In this document: one piece after another, positions 17,872 to 27,143 of the stretch
Layout of the letters: each line of letters begins with the position of its first letter
Numbering within the stretch: the first letter of the stretch is position 1
Origin: Algoriphagus alkaliphilus
Lineage (GTDB): Bacteria > Bacteroidota > Bacteroidia > Cytophagales > Cyclobacteriaceae
Assembly (NCBI RefSeq): GCF_900103735.1
Contig: NZ_FMXE01000004.1
Span: 62,001-126,000 of the forward strand
Reading direction: 5' to 3'
DNA length: 64,000 nucleotides
Notes under the pieces: generated by a model
Databases searched by the model: none
The model's input: only the letters and a program-made list of their open reading frames with translations
What the model was told of the DNA's origin: nothing
Program-made: the position numbers and the translations under genes

Positions 17872-18918
17872 ATGGAAATTGATTTTTTGATCATTGGACA
17901 AGGCATCGCCGGTACAGCACTGGGCTACAGACTGGAGCATCTAGGTCAAAGGATTGTGATTTTGGATCAACCGGAATCAAACAAAAGCAGCCGTGTGGCA
18001 GCGGGCTTATATAATCCTGTGACAGGTCGGAAAATGGTGAAATCCTGGATTGCCGAATATCTTTTTCCGGAAATTGAACCGTTTTATGAGGAATTGGAAC
18101 GAGTCAGCGGGAGGGAATTTCTGACGAGAAAAAAGATTTATCGCCCTTTTCACTCCATCGAAGAACAAAATGAGTGGATGGGTCATTCAAGTGATCCTAA
18201 AATCGGGATGTTTATCGAGGAGATTTTTACAAAAAGTCAATATCCCGAGTTGCGAGATCCATTTGGCGGGGTACTTTTAAAGATGTCCGGCTGGTTGAAT
18301 ATCAATGAATTTCTCGATGGAATGGCTTCATACTTTGGGGAGCGATTGATTTTGCAGGAGTTTGATGAAAAATTGCTTGAAAAGTGCGCAGATGGCTGGA
18401 AGTATAAAACTATGACTGCTAAAAATCTGGTTTTTTGTAATGGACTTGGTGCGTTAAAAACTCAGTTTTTCAATTATTTACCCTTTGCTCCTGTGAAAGG
18501 AGAAATTCTCGAGGTAGCGCAAGACTTTGATCCTGATTTCATCGTAAATAGAGGAGTGTTTAGAGTGCAATTGAGCAAAGGGATTTATCGGGTAGGATCC
18601 ACGTATACTTGGCATGATTTGGACATTGGGCCCACCGAGACCGCTAGAAATGAGATTATAAGTAAGCTCTCTGATGTAGTAAAGGTGCCGATTGGAGCAA
18701 TAAAAAGTCACAAAACAGGGATTCGTCCGGCGACTAAAGATCGAAAACCATTTCTCGGCAAACATCCTACTGAAGACGGCGTTTACATTTTCAATGGATT
18801 CGGCGCTAAGGGTGTATCTCTTGTGCCGTATTTTAGTAAAATAATGACCCAATACCTGATAAAATCTCAACCTATCCAAACTGAGGTGGATATAGCTCGG
18901 TATTTTAAGTATATTTAA
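17872..18918 (+). CDS. FAD-dependent oxidoreductase (DAO family)
   Basis: 348 residues from the ATG at 17872; an in-frame ATG at 17854 would give a less typical start. FLIIGQGIAGTALGYRL at residues 4-20 is the dinucleotide-binding motif, RVAAGLYNPVTGRKMVKSW the flavin-contacting stretch, and GIRPATKDRKPFLGKHP with NGFGAKGVSLVP the C-terminal flavin/substrate loop. The arrangement resembles the oxidase half of MnmC and glycine oxidases; the substrate is not clear. It heads a plus-strand run with the propeller/barrel gene (21-base gap) and yicC (13-base gap), which reads as one transcription unit. Confidence 0.8.
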   Translation: MEIDFLIIGQGIAGTALGYRLEHLGQRIVILDQPESNKSSRVAAGLYNPVTGRKMVKSWIAEYLFPEIEPFYEELERVSGREFLTRKKIYRPFHSIEEQNEWMGHSSDPKIGMFIEEIFTKSQYPELRDPFGGVLLKMSGWLNINEFLDGMASYFGERLILQEFDEKLLEKCADGWKYKTMTAKNLVFCNGLGALKTQFFNYLPFAPVKGEILEVAQDFDPDFIVNRGVFRVQLSKGIYRVGSTYTWHDLDIGPTETARNEIISKLSDVVKVPIGAIKSHKTGIRPATKDRKPFLGKHPTEDGVYIFNGFGAKGVSLVPYFSKIMTQYLIKSQPIQTEVDIARYFKYI

Positions 18919-18939
18919 AACCTATCAATCCTGATCCGA

Positions 18940-21900
18940 ATGCGATATATAGTCTTTCGACTTTTGATCTTATGTCTCTTCATCGGAAGTTCTTCCATTT
19001 CTTGGGCTCAGTTTGACCAAGAGCGATTTGGTAAAAACCGTATTCAGCACAAAGAACTTCAGTGGTATTTTTATTCGTCCAATAATTTTGAGGTTTACTA
19101 TTATGATCGAGGGGGTGCTAATGCCAAAATGGCAATTGAATATCTAGAGGCCGAGTTTGATAAACTCACGCAAATGATCGGCTATGTAGCCTATACCAAG
19201 CCTAGGATTTATATCTATAACTCTCCTGAAGAAGGTCTTCAAAGTAACCTGAATCTCAATAGTCAGAAATACACTGAAGATGGTCAGACAAGGTTTACAA
19301 GACTGATAGCTGAGGTCTCGTACAAAGGGCGAGTGGACCAATTCAAAGCGGATATTATTTATGCCACTTCCAAGGTCATCATCAAGGAGATGCTATACGG
19401 CGCTTCGGTTGCTGATGCGTTCCAGGCTAATCTGGTCAATGATTTTCCGGCTTGGTATATTGACGGGGCGGCACTTTATCTTGCCAAAGGTTGGAGTAGG
19501 GAAATGGATGACTTCATCCGGCAATATTTAAGAGATAATAAAAATCCGAAAATCCTGAATCTAACAGGAATAGAGGCCGGTTTGGTAGGACAATCCATCT
19601 GGAATTACATCTCTGAAAAATATGGCCGTAGATATGTCTCCAGTATACTCAACTTATCACGAATCAATAGAAACGAGGAAAACAGCATAGCCAATACGAT
19701 TGGTGTAAACGCGAAGGTGTTTTTTGAAGACTGGAAAAACTATTATCTAAAAATTAATGAACCCGTCTTTGCCTCCTTCAAAAGCGTTTCTCCAGAGTCG
19801 GCAATCGCAAGAACATCTTCAAGGGTAGATGGTGCAATCAGCGACATTAAATTTAGTCCCGATGGACTTTTGCTCGGATATGTGCTCAACAATGCCGGGA
19901 AATTTAAAGTAATTGTACGAGATCTCTCCAATGGTACCGAGCAGACCATTTTCCAGGGAGGAGCAAGCTATGATGAACTTTCTCCTAATCTGCATTCTCC
20001 GATCATAGCCTGGAGAGACTCTGCTAATTTGGCAATAGCTTCCTTCAAGAGAGGTTTTACGACTTTGAGACTTCGGTCGATTGACGGATCAAATCAGGAT
20101 AAGATTTTTCTTAGAAATATCACTCAGATCTTAAGTCTCGATTTTAATGAATCAGGCAAGAATATGGTTCTTTCAGCCATCTCCAATGGAAAATCTGATA
20201 TTTATACACTCAATGTAAGGGGCCAAGGCAAACGGCTGACAAACGATATTTTTGATGATTTAACTCCTGTTTTTCTGAACGATTCAGTCATTGTTTACTC
20301 ATCAAATTACGTGGTTTTTCCTGATTCAGTCTTGACGGCTACTCCTGATATTAATGTTTTACCTAATCAGTATAACCTGATTAGAGTGGATGTATTGAAG
20401 GATACCACCATTTTCACAAAGCTCACTAACTCCAATAGCAAAAACATCCATCCGCGTAGATTAAACAGTAATACCCTGCTCTACTTGAGTGATTTGAGCG
20501 GAATCACGAATTTGATGCGTTTCAGCATCGGTAATCAGGTTTCCAATCAAATATCAGCGTTTGACAAGAGCATAGAGGTTTTTGACGTGACCAGCAGAAT
20601 GAATAAAATAGCCTACGCGCTGAGAAGTGGGAAAGAATCACTTTTGTATGTGGAAGGCTATAGTGGCGTGGACCAATTTACTCCCAGTACGCCCCGGGTC
20701 CAACTCGCTCAAGCTAAAGACTTAAACGAACGCTTGGCAGCGAGGAGATTGCTCGAGCAAAGAACAAATGCTGCAGCGCAATCGCCATCAATACCCGCTC
20801 CAATTCAAGAGCCTGCACCAATCGATACACTTCAAATAAACAGGACTTCTTCAATTAATCTGGATCGATTGAGATTTGAGTCTGGAAAAGGTATCGATAC
20901 AGAAAATTACACTTTTGACACGCTTCCACAGCTTAAAACCCCAGCAGAAACTAACCGTCCTGATTTGACGCGAACGAATCTCCTGGAATCTTTCAGAAGG
21001 CAATCTTTACAAAAGAGGGTGACGGGGCCAAGGAGAATGGAACCCCAGTTTTTCACCAATCATATCAATACCAGGGCCGTTGTTGATCCACTTAGAGGGT
21101 TTGGCATCAGCCTCAACGGGAAAATGAGTGATGTTCTCGATAATCACATTTTTTCTGCCGGGATAATGACTGCATTGAATTTTACTTCCGGAGGAGATGT
21201 TTGGTTTGAATACGATTATTTGAAAAGTAGACTTGATTTTAGAGGTAGGTTTGACAGAAAAACCATCCGAGTTTCTGAAAATGATATCTCTTTTCAAAAG
21301 TATGTATTGACCCAAATTGAAGCGGGTGTTTCCTATCCTTTAAATATCAATTCGAGATTTTATGTTGCGCCCTTAATTGCAAAAACCCAATATTTTAATC
21401 TAAATGCAGATTCCTTGATCTTTGGCCAAGTTCCCGATCAAAACCGTTTGGACGTCAATTATGCCGGAGGAAAGGCAGAATTTGTTTACGATCGAACGGA
21501 GCCAATGGGACTTTATTCCTTTACTGGTCTAAAAGCCAAGGTTGGCTTTATGCATTACCAAGGCTTGAATCATGCGAATCGTTCATTCAGTAATTTTTAC
21601 TTAGATCTTCGCAATTATCAAAAGATTCACAAAAACATCACCTTGGCCTCCAAGCTATATGTAGGGTCTTTTATGGGGAAAAATCCACAAAATTACCTCA
21701 TTGGCGGAATGGACAATTGGTTGTTTAATGAGTTTTACAATCCACCATCCAACAGACCCGAACCTTCTCCGGTGAGAAATCCCTCCGGCGCGGAAAATTC
21801 AAATATTCTCTTTGCTGATTTTGTAGATCTAAGAGGATATGACTATGACGAAATCAGGGGTAGAAACGTGATTACTTTTACTACAGAATTAAGAATTCCG

Positions 21901-22227
21901 CTATTCTCATATCTGTCCCGAGGTAATATTACTTCCAACTTTGTAAGAAACTTCCAGCTAGTCGGGTTTTATGATATCGGATCTGCATGGAATGATTTTG
22001 CACCATGGGAGCGTGTCAATGATCAAAACACAGAAGTGATCAATACACCGGGGTCCCCTTTTGTGGTGGTGCTCAACAATTTCAATAATCCATGGCTCCA
22101 AAGTTATGGAGCGGGATTGAGGACTGTTTTAATGAATTATTACGTCAAATTCGACGTAGCCCGTCCAATCCGAAATTATGAGACCGAAAACCTGAAGTTT
22201 TACTTTACTTTAGGTTATAATTTCTAA
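18940..22227 (+). CDS. Large outer-membrane protein: gluzincin-like, TolB-like propeller and beta-barrel
   Basis: 1095 residues with signal peptide (1-24, ending SWAQ). Three parts can be seen. Residues ~30-270 look like a peptidase-MA (gluzincin) scaffold (YYFYSSNNFEVYYYDRG..., WYIDGAALYLAKGWS) but the position of the zinc motif HExxH reads IIKEMLYG, so catalysis is unlikely. Residues ~285-560 contain WD40/TolB-type repeats such as ISDIKFSPDGLLLGYV. After a low-complexity linker (~600-690), the last ~400 residues are a beta-barrel ending in RPIRNYETENLKFYFTLGYNF, with an aromatic terminal residue as in BamA-type barrels. Function is unknown. Relatives are common in Cytophagales under names such as TolB-like. 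Confidence 0.65.
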   Translation: MRYIVFRLLILCLFIGSSSISWAQFDQERFGKNRIQHKELQWYFYSSNNFEVYYYDRGGANAKMAIEYLEAEFDKLTQMIGYVAYTKPRIYIYNSPEEGLQSNLNLNSQKYTEDGQTRFTRLIAEVSYKGRVDQFKADIIYATSKVIIKEMLYGASVADAFQANLVNDFPAWYIDGAALYLAKGWSREMDDFIRQYLRDNKNPKILNLTGIEAGLVGQSIWNYISEKYGRRYVSSILNLSRINRNEENSIANTIGVNAKVFFEDWKNYYLKINEPVFASFKSVSPESAIARTSSRVDGAISDIKFSPDGLLLGYVLNNAGKFKVIVRDLSNGTEQTIFQGGASYDELSPNLHSPIIAWRDSANLAIASFKRGFTTLRLRSIDGSNQDKIFLRNITQILSLDFNESGKNMVLSAISNGKSDIYTLNVRGQGKRLTNDIFDDLTPVFLNDSVIVYSSNYVVFPDSVLTATPDINVLPNQYNLIRVDVLKDTTIFTKLTNSNSKNIHPRRLNSNTLLYLSDLSGITNLMRFSIGNQVSNQISAFDKSIEVFDVTSRMNKIAYALRSGKESLLYVEGYSGVDQFTPSTPRVQLAQAKDLNERLAARRLLEQRTNAAAQSPSIPAPIQEPAPIDTLQINRTSSINLDRLRFESGKGIDTENYTFDTLPQLKTPAETNRPDLTRTNLLESFRRQSLQKRVTGPRRMEPQFFTNHINTRAVVDPLRGFGISLNGKMSDVLDNHIFSAGIMTALNFTSGGDVWFEYDYLKSRLDFRGRFDRKTIRVSENDISFQKYVLTQIEAGVSYPLNINSRFYVAPLIAKTQYFNLNADSLIFGQVPDQNRLDVNYAGGKAEFVYDRTEPMGLYSFTGLKAKVGFMHYQGLNHANRSFSNFYLDLRNYQKIHKNITLASKLYVGSFMGKNPQNYLIGGMDNWLFNEFYNPPSNRPEPSPVRNPSGAENSNILFADFVDLRGYDYDEIRGRNVITFTTELRIPLFSYLSRGNITSNFVRNFQLVGFYDIGSAWNDFAPWERVNDQNTEVINTPGSPFVVVLNNFNNPWLQSYGAGLRTVLMNYYVKFDVARPIRNYETENLKFYFTLGYNF

Positions 22228-22240
22228 TTGCTAATAATTT

Positions 22241-23119
22241 ATGATCAAATCAATGACCGGCTTTGGTGTTGCCGGATTTGAGAATGAGCAAATGATGATT
22301 CAAATCGAAGTTCGGTCGCTCAACTCAAAAATTTTGGATTTATCCATCCGTAGCCCACGACAATTTTCTGATAAAGAGTCTGAAATTCGGGGATTAGCCC
22401 AATCCATTCTAGATCGTGGAAAAGTAAGTGTCTCCATCGAATTTGTTCCGAGAGGAAGTGAAAATCTTCCCATCACAATTAATCAGGGCCTTTTTAAGGC
22501 TTATTTTGAGGAATTCAAAAACCTGGCTGAGTTAGTTGGGACTCCTTCAAATGACTTATTTAAGCTTGCCTTACAGTCTCCAAATGTAATCACTTCGATT
22601 CCAATGGAAAGAGAAGATGGTGATGATTGGGAGCAGACTAAATTGGTGTTGGAAGAAGCGTTGAAAAAATGTGACGGCTTCAGAATAGACGAGGGCGCTT
22701 CATTGTATTCCAAACTCGAGGAAAATATTACGGTGATCAGATCCGCTTTTGAGCGGGTCAAACAGGAGGAACCTATCCGAAAAGAGCGAATCAGACAACG
22801 GATCCGCAATCATTTTACCCAATGGATGGATGAGAATTCTTTTGATGCCAATCGATTTGAGCAGGAACTGATCTATTATTTCGAAAAACTTGATATCACT
22901 GAAGAGCTCGTAAGGTTAGAAACCCACCTAGATTACTTCATGAAATCGCTGAGCGAAGAAAATGGTCAAGGTAAAAAACTAGGGTTCATCAGTCAGGAAA
23001 TTGGTAGAGAGATTAATACCATCGGATCCAAAGCAAATGATGCGGAAATTCAAAAGCATGTCATCCTAATGAAGGATGAACTGGAAAAAATCAAAGAGCA
23101 ATCACTTAATGTGTTATAG
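22241..23119 (+). CDS. yicC: YicC family endoribonuclease
   Basis: 292 residues. The start MIKSMTGFGVAGFE is diagnostic, as is the C-terminal IGREINTIGSKANDAEIQKHVILMKDELEKIKEQ-type helix (EINTxxSKxND). YicC proteins are hexameric endoribonucleases, linked in E. coli to degradation of small RNAs. The gene follows the propeller/barrel gene by 13 bases. Its TAG stop is followed one base later by the dispersed repeat copy B. Confidence 0.92.
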   Translation: MIKSMTGFGVAGFENEQMMIQIEVRSLNSKILDLSIRSPRQFSDKESEIRGLAQSILDRGKVSVSIEFVPRGSENLPITINQGLFKAYFEEFKNLAELVGTPSNDLFKLALQSPNVITSIPMEREDGDDWEQTKLVLEEALKKCDGFRIDEGASLYSKLEENITVIRSAFERVKQEEPIRKERIRQRIRNHFTQWMDENSFDANRFEQELIYYFEKLDITEELVRLETHLDYFMKSLSEENGQGKKLGFISQEIGREINTIGSKANDAEIQKHVILMKDELEKIKEQSLNVL

Positions 23120-23120
23120 T

Positions 23121-23203
23121 AAAGGGGCTGTCTCATAACTGTTTCTTGTCACATTGAGTCTTAAATATTCCGGGAACATACAAAAAGGGAATGACAGGGT
23201 TTT
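23121..23203 (+). repeat. 83-base dispersed repeat, copy B
   Basis: Matches 1370-1452 (minus strand) at about 77 of 83 bases by eye. It starts one base after the yicC stop, as copy A starts one base after the DUF4494 stop. This copy also forms the left end of the larger MITE-like element at 23121-23533. Confidence 0.75.
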
Positions 23204-23248
23204 CCATGCGAAAGGCGGTAGGCAGGGTTGGAGCTTTGGCAAATCTTG

Positions 23249-23266
23249 TCCCGATAGCTATCGGGA
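23249..23266. repeat. 18-base perfect palindrome
   Basis: TCCCGATAGCTATCGGGA, identical in its 16-base core to the palindrome at 57630-57647. An imperfect relative (CATAGTTATCGGGG) occurs near 30422. The dispersed occurrence suggests a REP-like element. Confidence 0.7.
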
Positions 23267-23269
23267 TTG

Positions 23270-23295
23270 GTTCTTTTGGGTCAAGCCAAAAGAAC
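23270..23295. repeat. Inverted repeat, 10-bp arms
   Basis: GTTCTTTTGG and CCAAAAGAAC face each other across a six-base loop, directly after the 18-base palindrome. No T-run follows, so it is not a classical terminator. Confidence 0.65.
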
Positions 23296-23606
23296 GAAGA
23301 AAAAGAATAGGCTAACCAAAATGCGATGGCCTTTTAACTTGTTGAAGGGAAAATAGTAATGCATATAACCGGAATAGAATTTCGAATTATTAATATTTTC
23401 AAAACAAAATATACCCTGTCATCGGTAAAAGAGTGAAAGCGGTTACTATTGAACCAGGCCACATTTCGACTTCCTGCCCTCCGGGAGGCGGGTGTTCAAT
23501 GTGCCATACAGGACTTATGAAACAGCATCTTGGGGGGATTTTAATTCGGAACAAGTCGGGGAAGTCCTATTTAAAAATACAGTAAGTCTCAAATAGAAAA
23601 ACTTTT

Positions 23607-25007
23607 ATGAATATTTTTCCAAAAGAAACTTACATCGAAAGAAGGAATCAGCTGAAGAAGAAAATGGGCTCCGGTCTGCTTCTTTTTTTAGGAAATGAAG
23701 AAAGCAGCGTCAACTTCAAAGACAACTGGTATCCGTTCAGGCAGGACAGTACCTTCCTTTATTTCTTTGGTTTGAATATGCCGGGTCTTGCCGCAATGAT
23801 CGACATAGACCGGGACGTGGAGATCATTTTTGGAGACAATCTGACTATAGAAGAATCAATCTGGCAGGGATCTCATCCGGCTCTTCTTGACTTGGCATCA
23901 GAGATTGGAGTGGAAAAAACAATTTCCAAAAGTGAAATCTCCAAGTTTTTGTCATTATTGGATAACCAGCGCATCCATTTTCTACCTCCCTATCGCCCGG
24001 AAAATTCTCAAAAACTTGCCGAATGGCTGGAAAAATCGCCAGTAGAAATTCAGTCACAGGCCTCAGTGGATTTTATCAAGGCCGTTGTTTCCCTCAGATC
24101 AGTCAAGTCAGAAGAAGAAATCCAAGAGTTGACCAAAGCGGTGAACATCAGCGTCAGCATGCACAAAAAATTGATGCTTGAAGCCAAACCGGGAATGAAG
24201 GAACACGAGCTCCTTGGCTTGGTGACAGGTCAGGTCCTTTCCTTAGGCGGCAGCTTATCTTTTCCACCTATCATTACCATAGACGGGCAAATCCTCCACA
24301 ATCACAACTATTCCAATACGCTGGTAGAGGGGAAAATGCTCTTGGGGGATTTTGGAGCCGAGTCAGGGATGCATTATGCCGGTGACATCACCCGGACTAT
24401 CCCCGTGGGTTCAAGATTTACGGACAGCCAACGGGAGGTCTATCAAATCGTACTCCATGCCTATCAGACCGCTGTGGACGCATTAAAACCCGGGATCCGA
24501 TTTAAGGAAGTTCACCTCCTGGCATGCAGAAAACTGGCAGAAGGGCTTAAAGACTTGGGGCTGATGAAAGGAGATTTGGATGAAGCTGTCAATCAAGGTG
24601 CCCATGCCTTGTTTTTTCAGTGTGGCTTGGGACACATGATGGGCATGGATGTCCACGATATGGAAGATTTGGGTGAAGAATATGTGGGATATACCGAGGA
24701 TCTCAAAAAAAGCACGCAATTTGGGCTGAAGTCACTTCGATTGGGAAGAGAATTGGAAAAAGGATTTGTGCTTACCATTGAACCCGGGATTTATTTTATA
24801 CCCAAACTGATCGATCTATGGCAGGCCAAAAAATTACACCGCGAATACATTGATTACGAAAAACTGGCTCGGTATCGGGATTTCGGCGGGATTCGGGTGG
24901 AAGATGCCTATGTCATTACCGAAACCGGATCAATGCTCTTGGGTGATCCACTGGAAATAGAGATCAAAGCTGTGGAAGGTATCAGGAAAGGAAAAACAAG
25001 CTTTTGA
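23607..25007 (+). CDS. Xaa-Pro aminopeptidase (M24B)
   Basis: 466 residues, cytosolic. N-terminal creatinase-like domain (about 1-165) with GSGLLLFLGNEESSVNFKDN, then the pita-bread M24 domain. Metal ligands fit the family: two Asp in LLGDFGAESGMHYAGDITRTIP, His in GLGHMMGMDVHDMEDLG, Glu in FVLTIEPGIYF and the last Glu in GGIRVEDAYVIT. It removes N-terminal residues that precede proline. Start MNIFPKETYIERRNQL is usual for the group. Stands alone: preceded by the MITE-like element, followed by a broken sulfatase gene. Confidence 0.9.
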   Translation: MNIFPKETYIERRNQLKKKMGSGLLLFLGNEESSVNFKDNWYPFRQDSTFLYFFGLNMPGLAAMIDIDRDVEIIFGDNLTIEESIWQGSHPALLDLASEIGVEKTISKSEISKFLSLLDNQRIHFLPPYRPENSQKLAEWLEKSPVEIQSQASVDFIKAVVSLRSVKSEEEIQELTKAVNISVSMHKKLMLEAKPGMKEHELLGLVTGQVLSLGGSLSFPPIITIDGQILHNHNYSNTLVEGKMLLGDFGAESGMHYAGDITRTIPVGSRFTDSQREVYQIVLHAYQTAVDALKPGIRFKEVHLLACRKLAEGLKDLGLMKGDLDEAVNQGAHALFFQCGLGHMMGMDVHDMEDLGEEYVGYTEDLKKSTQFGLKSLRLGRELEKGFVLTIEPGIYFIPKLIDLWQAKKLHREYIDYEKLARYRDFGGIRVEDAYVITETGSMLLGDPLEIEIKAVEGIRKGKTSF

Positions 25008-25067
25008 TTTTCTGCTTCAAAAAGAACCCAGAACCCATTCGTCACTAAAATCCATTTCGAAATCATC

Positions 25068-25359
25068 ATGAATAGAAACAGATTAACTGCAGCTTTATTT
25101 TTTTTCATAACAGCATATACCCCTTTCGACGGAATCGCCCAATACGAAGCAAAAAGACCCAAATGAGATGCACAATGTCTATGAAGCTCCTGAATATGCA
25201 GCTATACGCAGGGACTCACACGCCAAACTAAAAGAAGTGCGAGCCTCCTATGGGGATTCGGATGAAATGGATCAAAAGTTTATTGACCTTTTCAATTCAT
25301 ACTGGAAAGATGAAGTGCTCCTAAATAAAATTTATAGGAATTCCCTTTTAAATCAGTAG
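25068..25359 (+). pseudogene. Sulfatase gene with large internal deletion
   Basis: From ATG 25068 a secretion signal (MNRNRLTAALFFFITAYTPF...) runs 33 codons to a TGA. Overlapping in the +1 frame is KDPNEMHNVYEAPEYAAI, then a helix LKEVRASYGDSDEMDQK, ending at 25359. That second piece is the typical C-terminal tail of secreted sulfatases, where a KDPNEMHNVY-type motif closes the domain. The ~400 codons between, including the CxPSR active site, are missing and the two pieces are out of frame. Visible: both pieces and the frame break. Inferred: one ancestral sulfatase gene shortened by deletion. The intact sulfatase on the other strand lies 215 bases further. Confidence 0.75.
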
Positions 25360-25528
25360 GCGAATTTTCAATGGTTTTTGGCAGGAAGACCGGAGACAGA
25401 AGAAGGCCTGAAATTAGATTTAAAGCCTATTTCCAGTATTTGTTTTTATGTACTGGAAAGATAGAGTGAATTCTCAATGGTTAATTTACTAAATACCTAA
25501 AAACTAGTATTACTTGGTGAATAGTTTA

Positions 25529-25561
25529 GACCTGTCAGGTTTTGAAAACCTGACAGGTCTT
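25529..25561. repeat. 15-bp perfect inverted repeat between convergent genes
   Basis: AGACCTGTCAGGTTT and its exact complement are separated by TGA. It lies between the sulfatase remnant (plus) and the sulfatase stop (minus), so it could stop transcription from both sides, although no clear T-run follows. Palindromes of this GACCTGTCAGGT type are familiar as dispersed intergenic repeats in Cytophagales (from memory). Confidence 0.7.
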
Positions 25562-25574
25562 ACTCTCTCCAAAT

Positions 25575-27143
25575 TCAGTCCCGATTTGTGATTTTATTCA
25601 TCAAATTACTCAATTCAGCAACTTTCTCAGGATATTTCAAAAACAGGTTTTCCTGCTCCCGTGGATCTGATGAAATTTGGTAAAGTTGCCCTGTTGGCCC
25701 TACGATTTCCGGGGTAATATGAGCAGGAACCGTAAATCCTCCGGAACCCAAGCCTTCAATGAATTTCCAGTCAACAACGCGAATTCCATACAGGTTTCCC
25801 GAGGAGTGATGAACCATGTCATTGCGATGCGGCTTGTCCCACTCAGCCCGAAACACCTGTGAAAAACTCTCACTGTCTCTGCCTTGATTTTCGGAAGATA
25901 CCAGCCCAAGCAAATCAGACAGGGTAGCAAAAAAATCAGTCAGACTCAGTAAATGAGGGTATTGGGCATTTCCTGGAATTTCCTCCGGCCAGGACATAAT
26001 CAATGGAATCCGGTGACCCCCATCCCATACGTCGCCTTTTTGGCCTTTGGTTCCGGAATTGGAATTGTGTCCCTGAAGTTTGATCTCTTCCTCCGGCCAA
26101 TAGGCACCGTTATCACTGGCAAATATGATTAGGGTATTTTCATCGATCTTGTTTCGAATCAAGGTTTCCCTGATCTGCGCTACGATATCATCGATTTCCA
26201 TTACAAAATCTCCATACAAGCCGATATCCGATTTCCCTCTAAATTTATCCCCTGGCATCCAGGGTGTATGCGGCCCGGTCAATGGCAGGTATAGGAAAAA
26301 TGGCTGAGCGGCGTTTTTGCTCACCTGACTATCGATAAAGGCGATTCCTTCCCTGACAATGGTAGATTGGCAGGTTTCTATTCGGAATGATTTGGACATT
26401 TCTCCCTGTCTCCACCAGACCCCCTTCTCCCAATATACAGCTAAGCTATCCGTATGCTTTTTGTCCCAGGCATATAGGGCACGCTCTTTTCTGACCGGAT
26501 ATACTGATGTGGTCAGCACGATGTCCGGATCAATTACTTTATGATTTCTGAGAAAAACATAAGGCGGAATATCCAGGGAAGCGGGATGAATGAAGGAGTA
26601 ATCAAATCCAACATTGTTGGGACCTTTCTTGACTTCTTTGGAATAATCGACATTCGAGTACCCTGTCTTTTGATCAAGCTTAGCCGGCAAGCCGTCTTTG
26701 GTTTGCCAATCAAGTCCCAAGTGCCATTTGCCAATGACAGCAGTCGCATAGCCGGATTTTTTAAGAGTCGAAGCCAAGGTCTCTCTTTCTTCCTCAATCA
26801 CCGGCCGATCGAATCCTCCGATTCCGTAAGCAGCTGTTTTTGATCTGAAAGCATAGCGTCCTGTCAGCAATCCATACCGGGAAGGAGTACAAACGGATGC
26901 ACTTGAATGGGCATTGGTAAAGGAAATTCCTTGTTGTACCAGCTTGTCGAGCGAGGGTGTTCGAATCTTGGAATCAGGATTTAAGGTGCTGATATCCCCG
27001 TAACCCATGTCATCGGCAAGGATTATTATAATATTAGGCGACTTTGCTGACACCGCTTTCTTTTGCGCCAAACAAGGATGTACCAGCCCAATCAGGATAA
27101 ATATTAATCTGAAAAAACCAAAACTACTGTTTTTTAATTGCAT
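25575..27143 (-). CDS. Secreted sulfatase (arylsulfatase family S1)
   Basis: 522 residues with signal peptide (1-26). Family S1 features: metal-binding ILADDMGYGD with D44/D45, and the formylglycine motif C85-T-P-S-R followed by YGLLTGRY, which needs a sulfatase-maturing enzyme. Further active-site text is VIGKWHLG, LPLTGPHTPW and FASDNGAYWPE. It hydrolyses sulfate esters, most likely on host or algal glycans, in the periplasm or outside. The flanking PIG-L deacetylase, sialidase-like and SusD genes support glycan degradation. The substrate cannot be told. A second sulfatase next to it has decayed. Confidence 0.9.
   Translation of the reverse strand: MQLKNSSFGFFRLIFILIGLVHPCLAQKKAVSAKSPNIIIILADDMGYGDISTLNPDSKIRTPSLDKLVQQGISFTNAHSSASVCTPSRYGLLTGRYAFRSKTAAYGIGGFDRPVIEEERETLASTLKKSGYATAVIGKWHLGLDWQTKDGLPAKLDQKTGYSNVDYSKEVKKGPNNVGFDYSFIHPASLDIPPYVFLRNHKVIDPDIVLTTSVYPVRKERALYAWDKKHTDSLAVYWEKGVWWRQGEMSKSFRIETCQSTIVREGIAFIDSQVSKNAAQPFFLYLPLTGPHTPWMPGDKFRGKSDIGLYGDFVMEIDDIVAQIRETLIRNKIDENTLIIFASDNGAYWPEEEIKLQGHNSNSGTKGQKGDVWDGGHRIPLIMSWPEEIPGNAQYPHLLSLTDFFATLSDLLGLVSSENQGRDSESFSQVFRAEWDKPHRNDMVHHSSGNLYGIRVVDWKFIEGLGSGGFTVPAHITPEIVGPTGQLYQISSDPREQENLFLKYPEKVAELSNLMNKITNRD

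Larger units (their letters stand above)
23121..23533. mobile_element. MITE-like non-coding element between yicC and the aminopeptidase
   Basis: This fills most of the 487-base gap 23120-23606 and has no open frame of note. The left end reads GCTGTCTCATAA and, 11 bases on, CACATTGA. The right end, read on the other strand, gives GCTGTTTCATAA (complement of 23515-23526) and, at the same spacing, CACATTGA (complement of 23496-23503). Matching ends at equal spacing are what short terminal-inverted-repeat elements look like. Inside lie two perfect hairpins (23249-23266 and 23270-23295). Target-site duplications were not recognised. The alternative is a mosaic of older intergenic repeats. Confidence 0.5.

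Noticed and set aside
25529-25561. Confident call as a bidirectional terminator
   Set aside because: The stem is perfect and well placed, but no T-run follows on either strand, so it is listed as a repeat.
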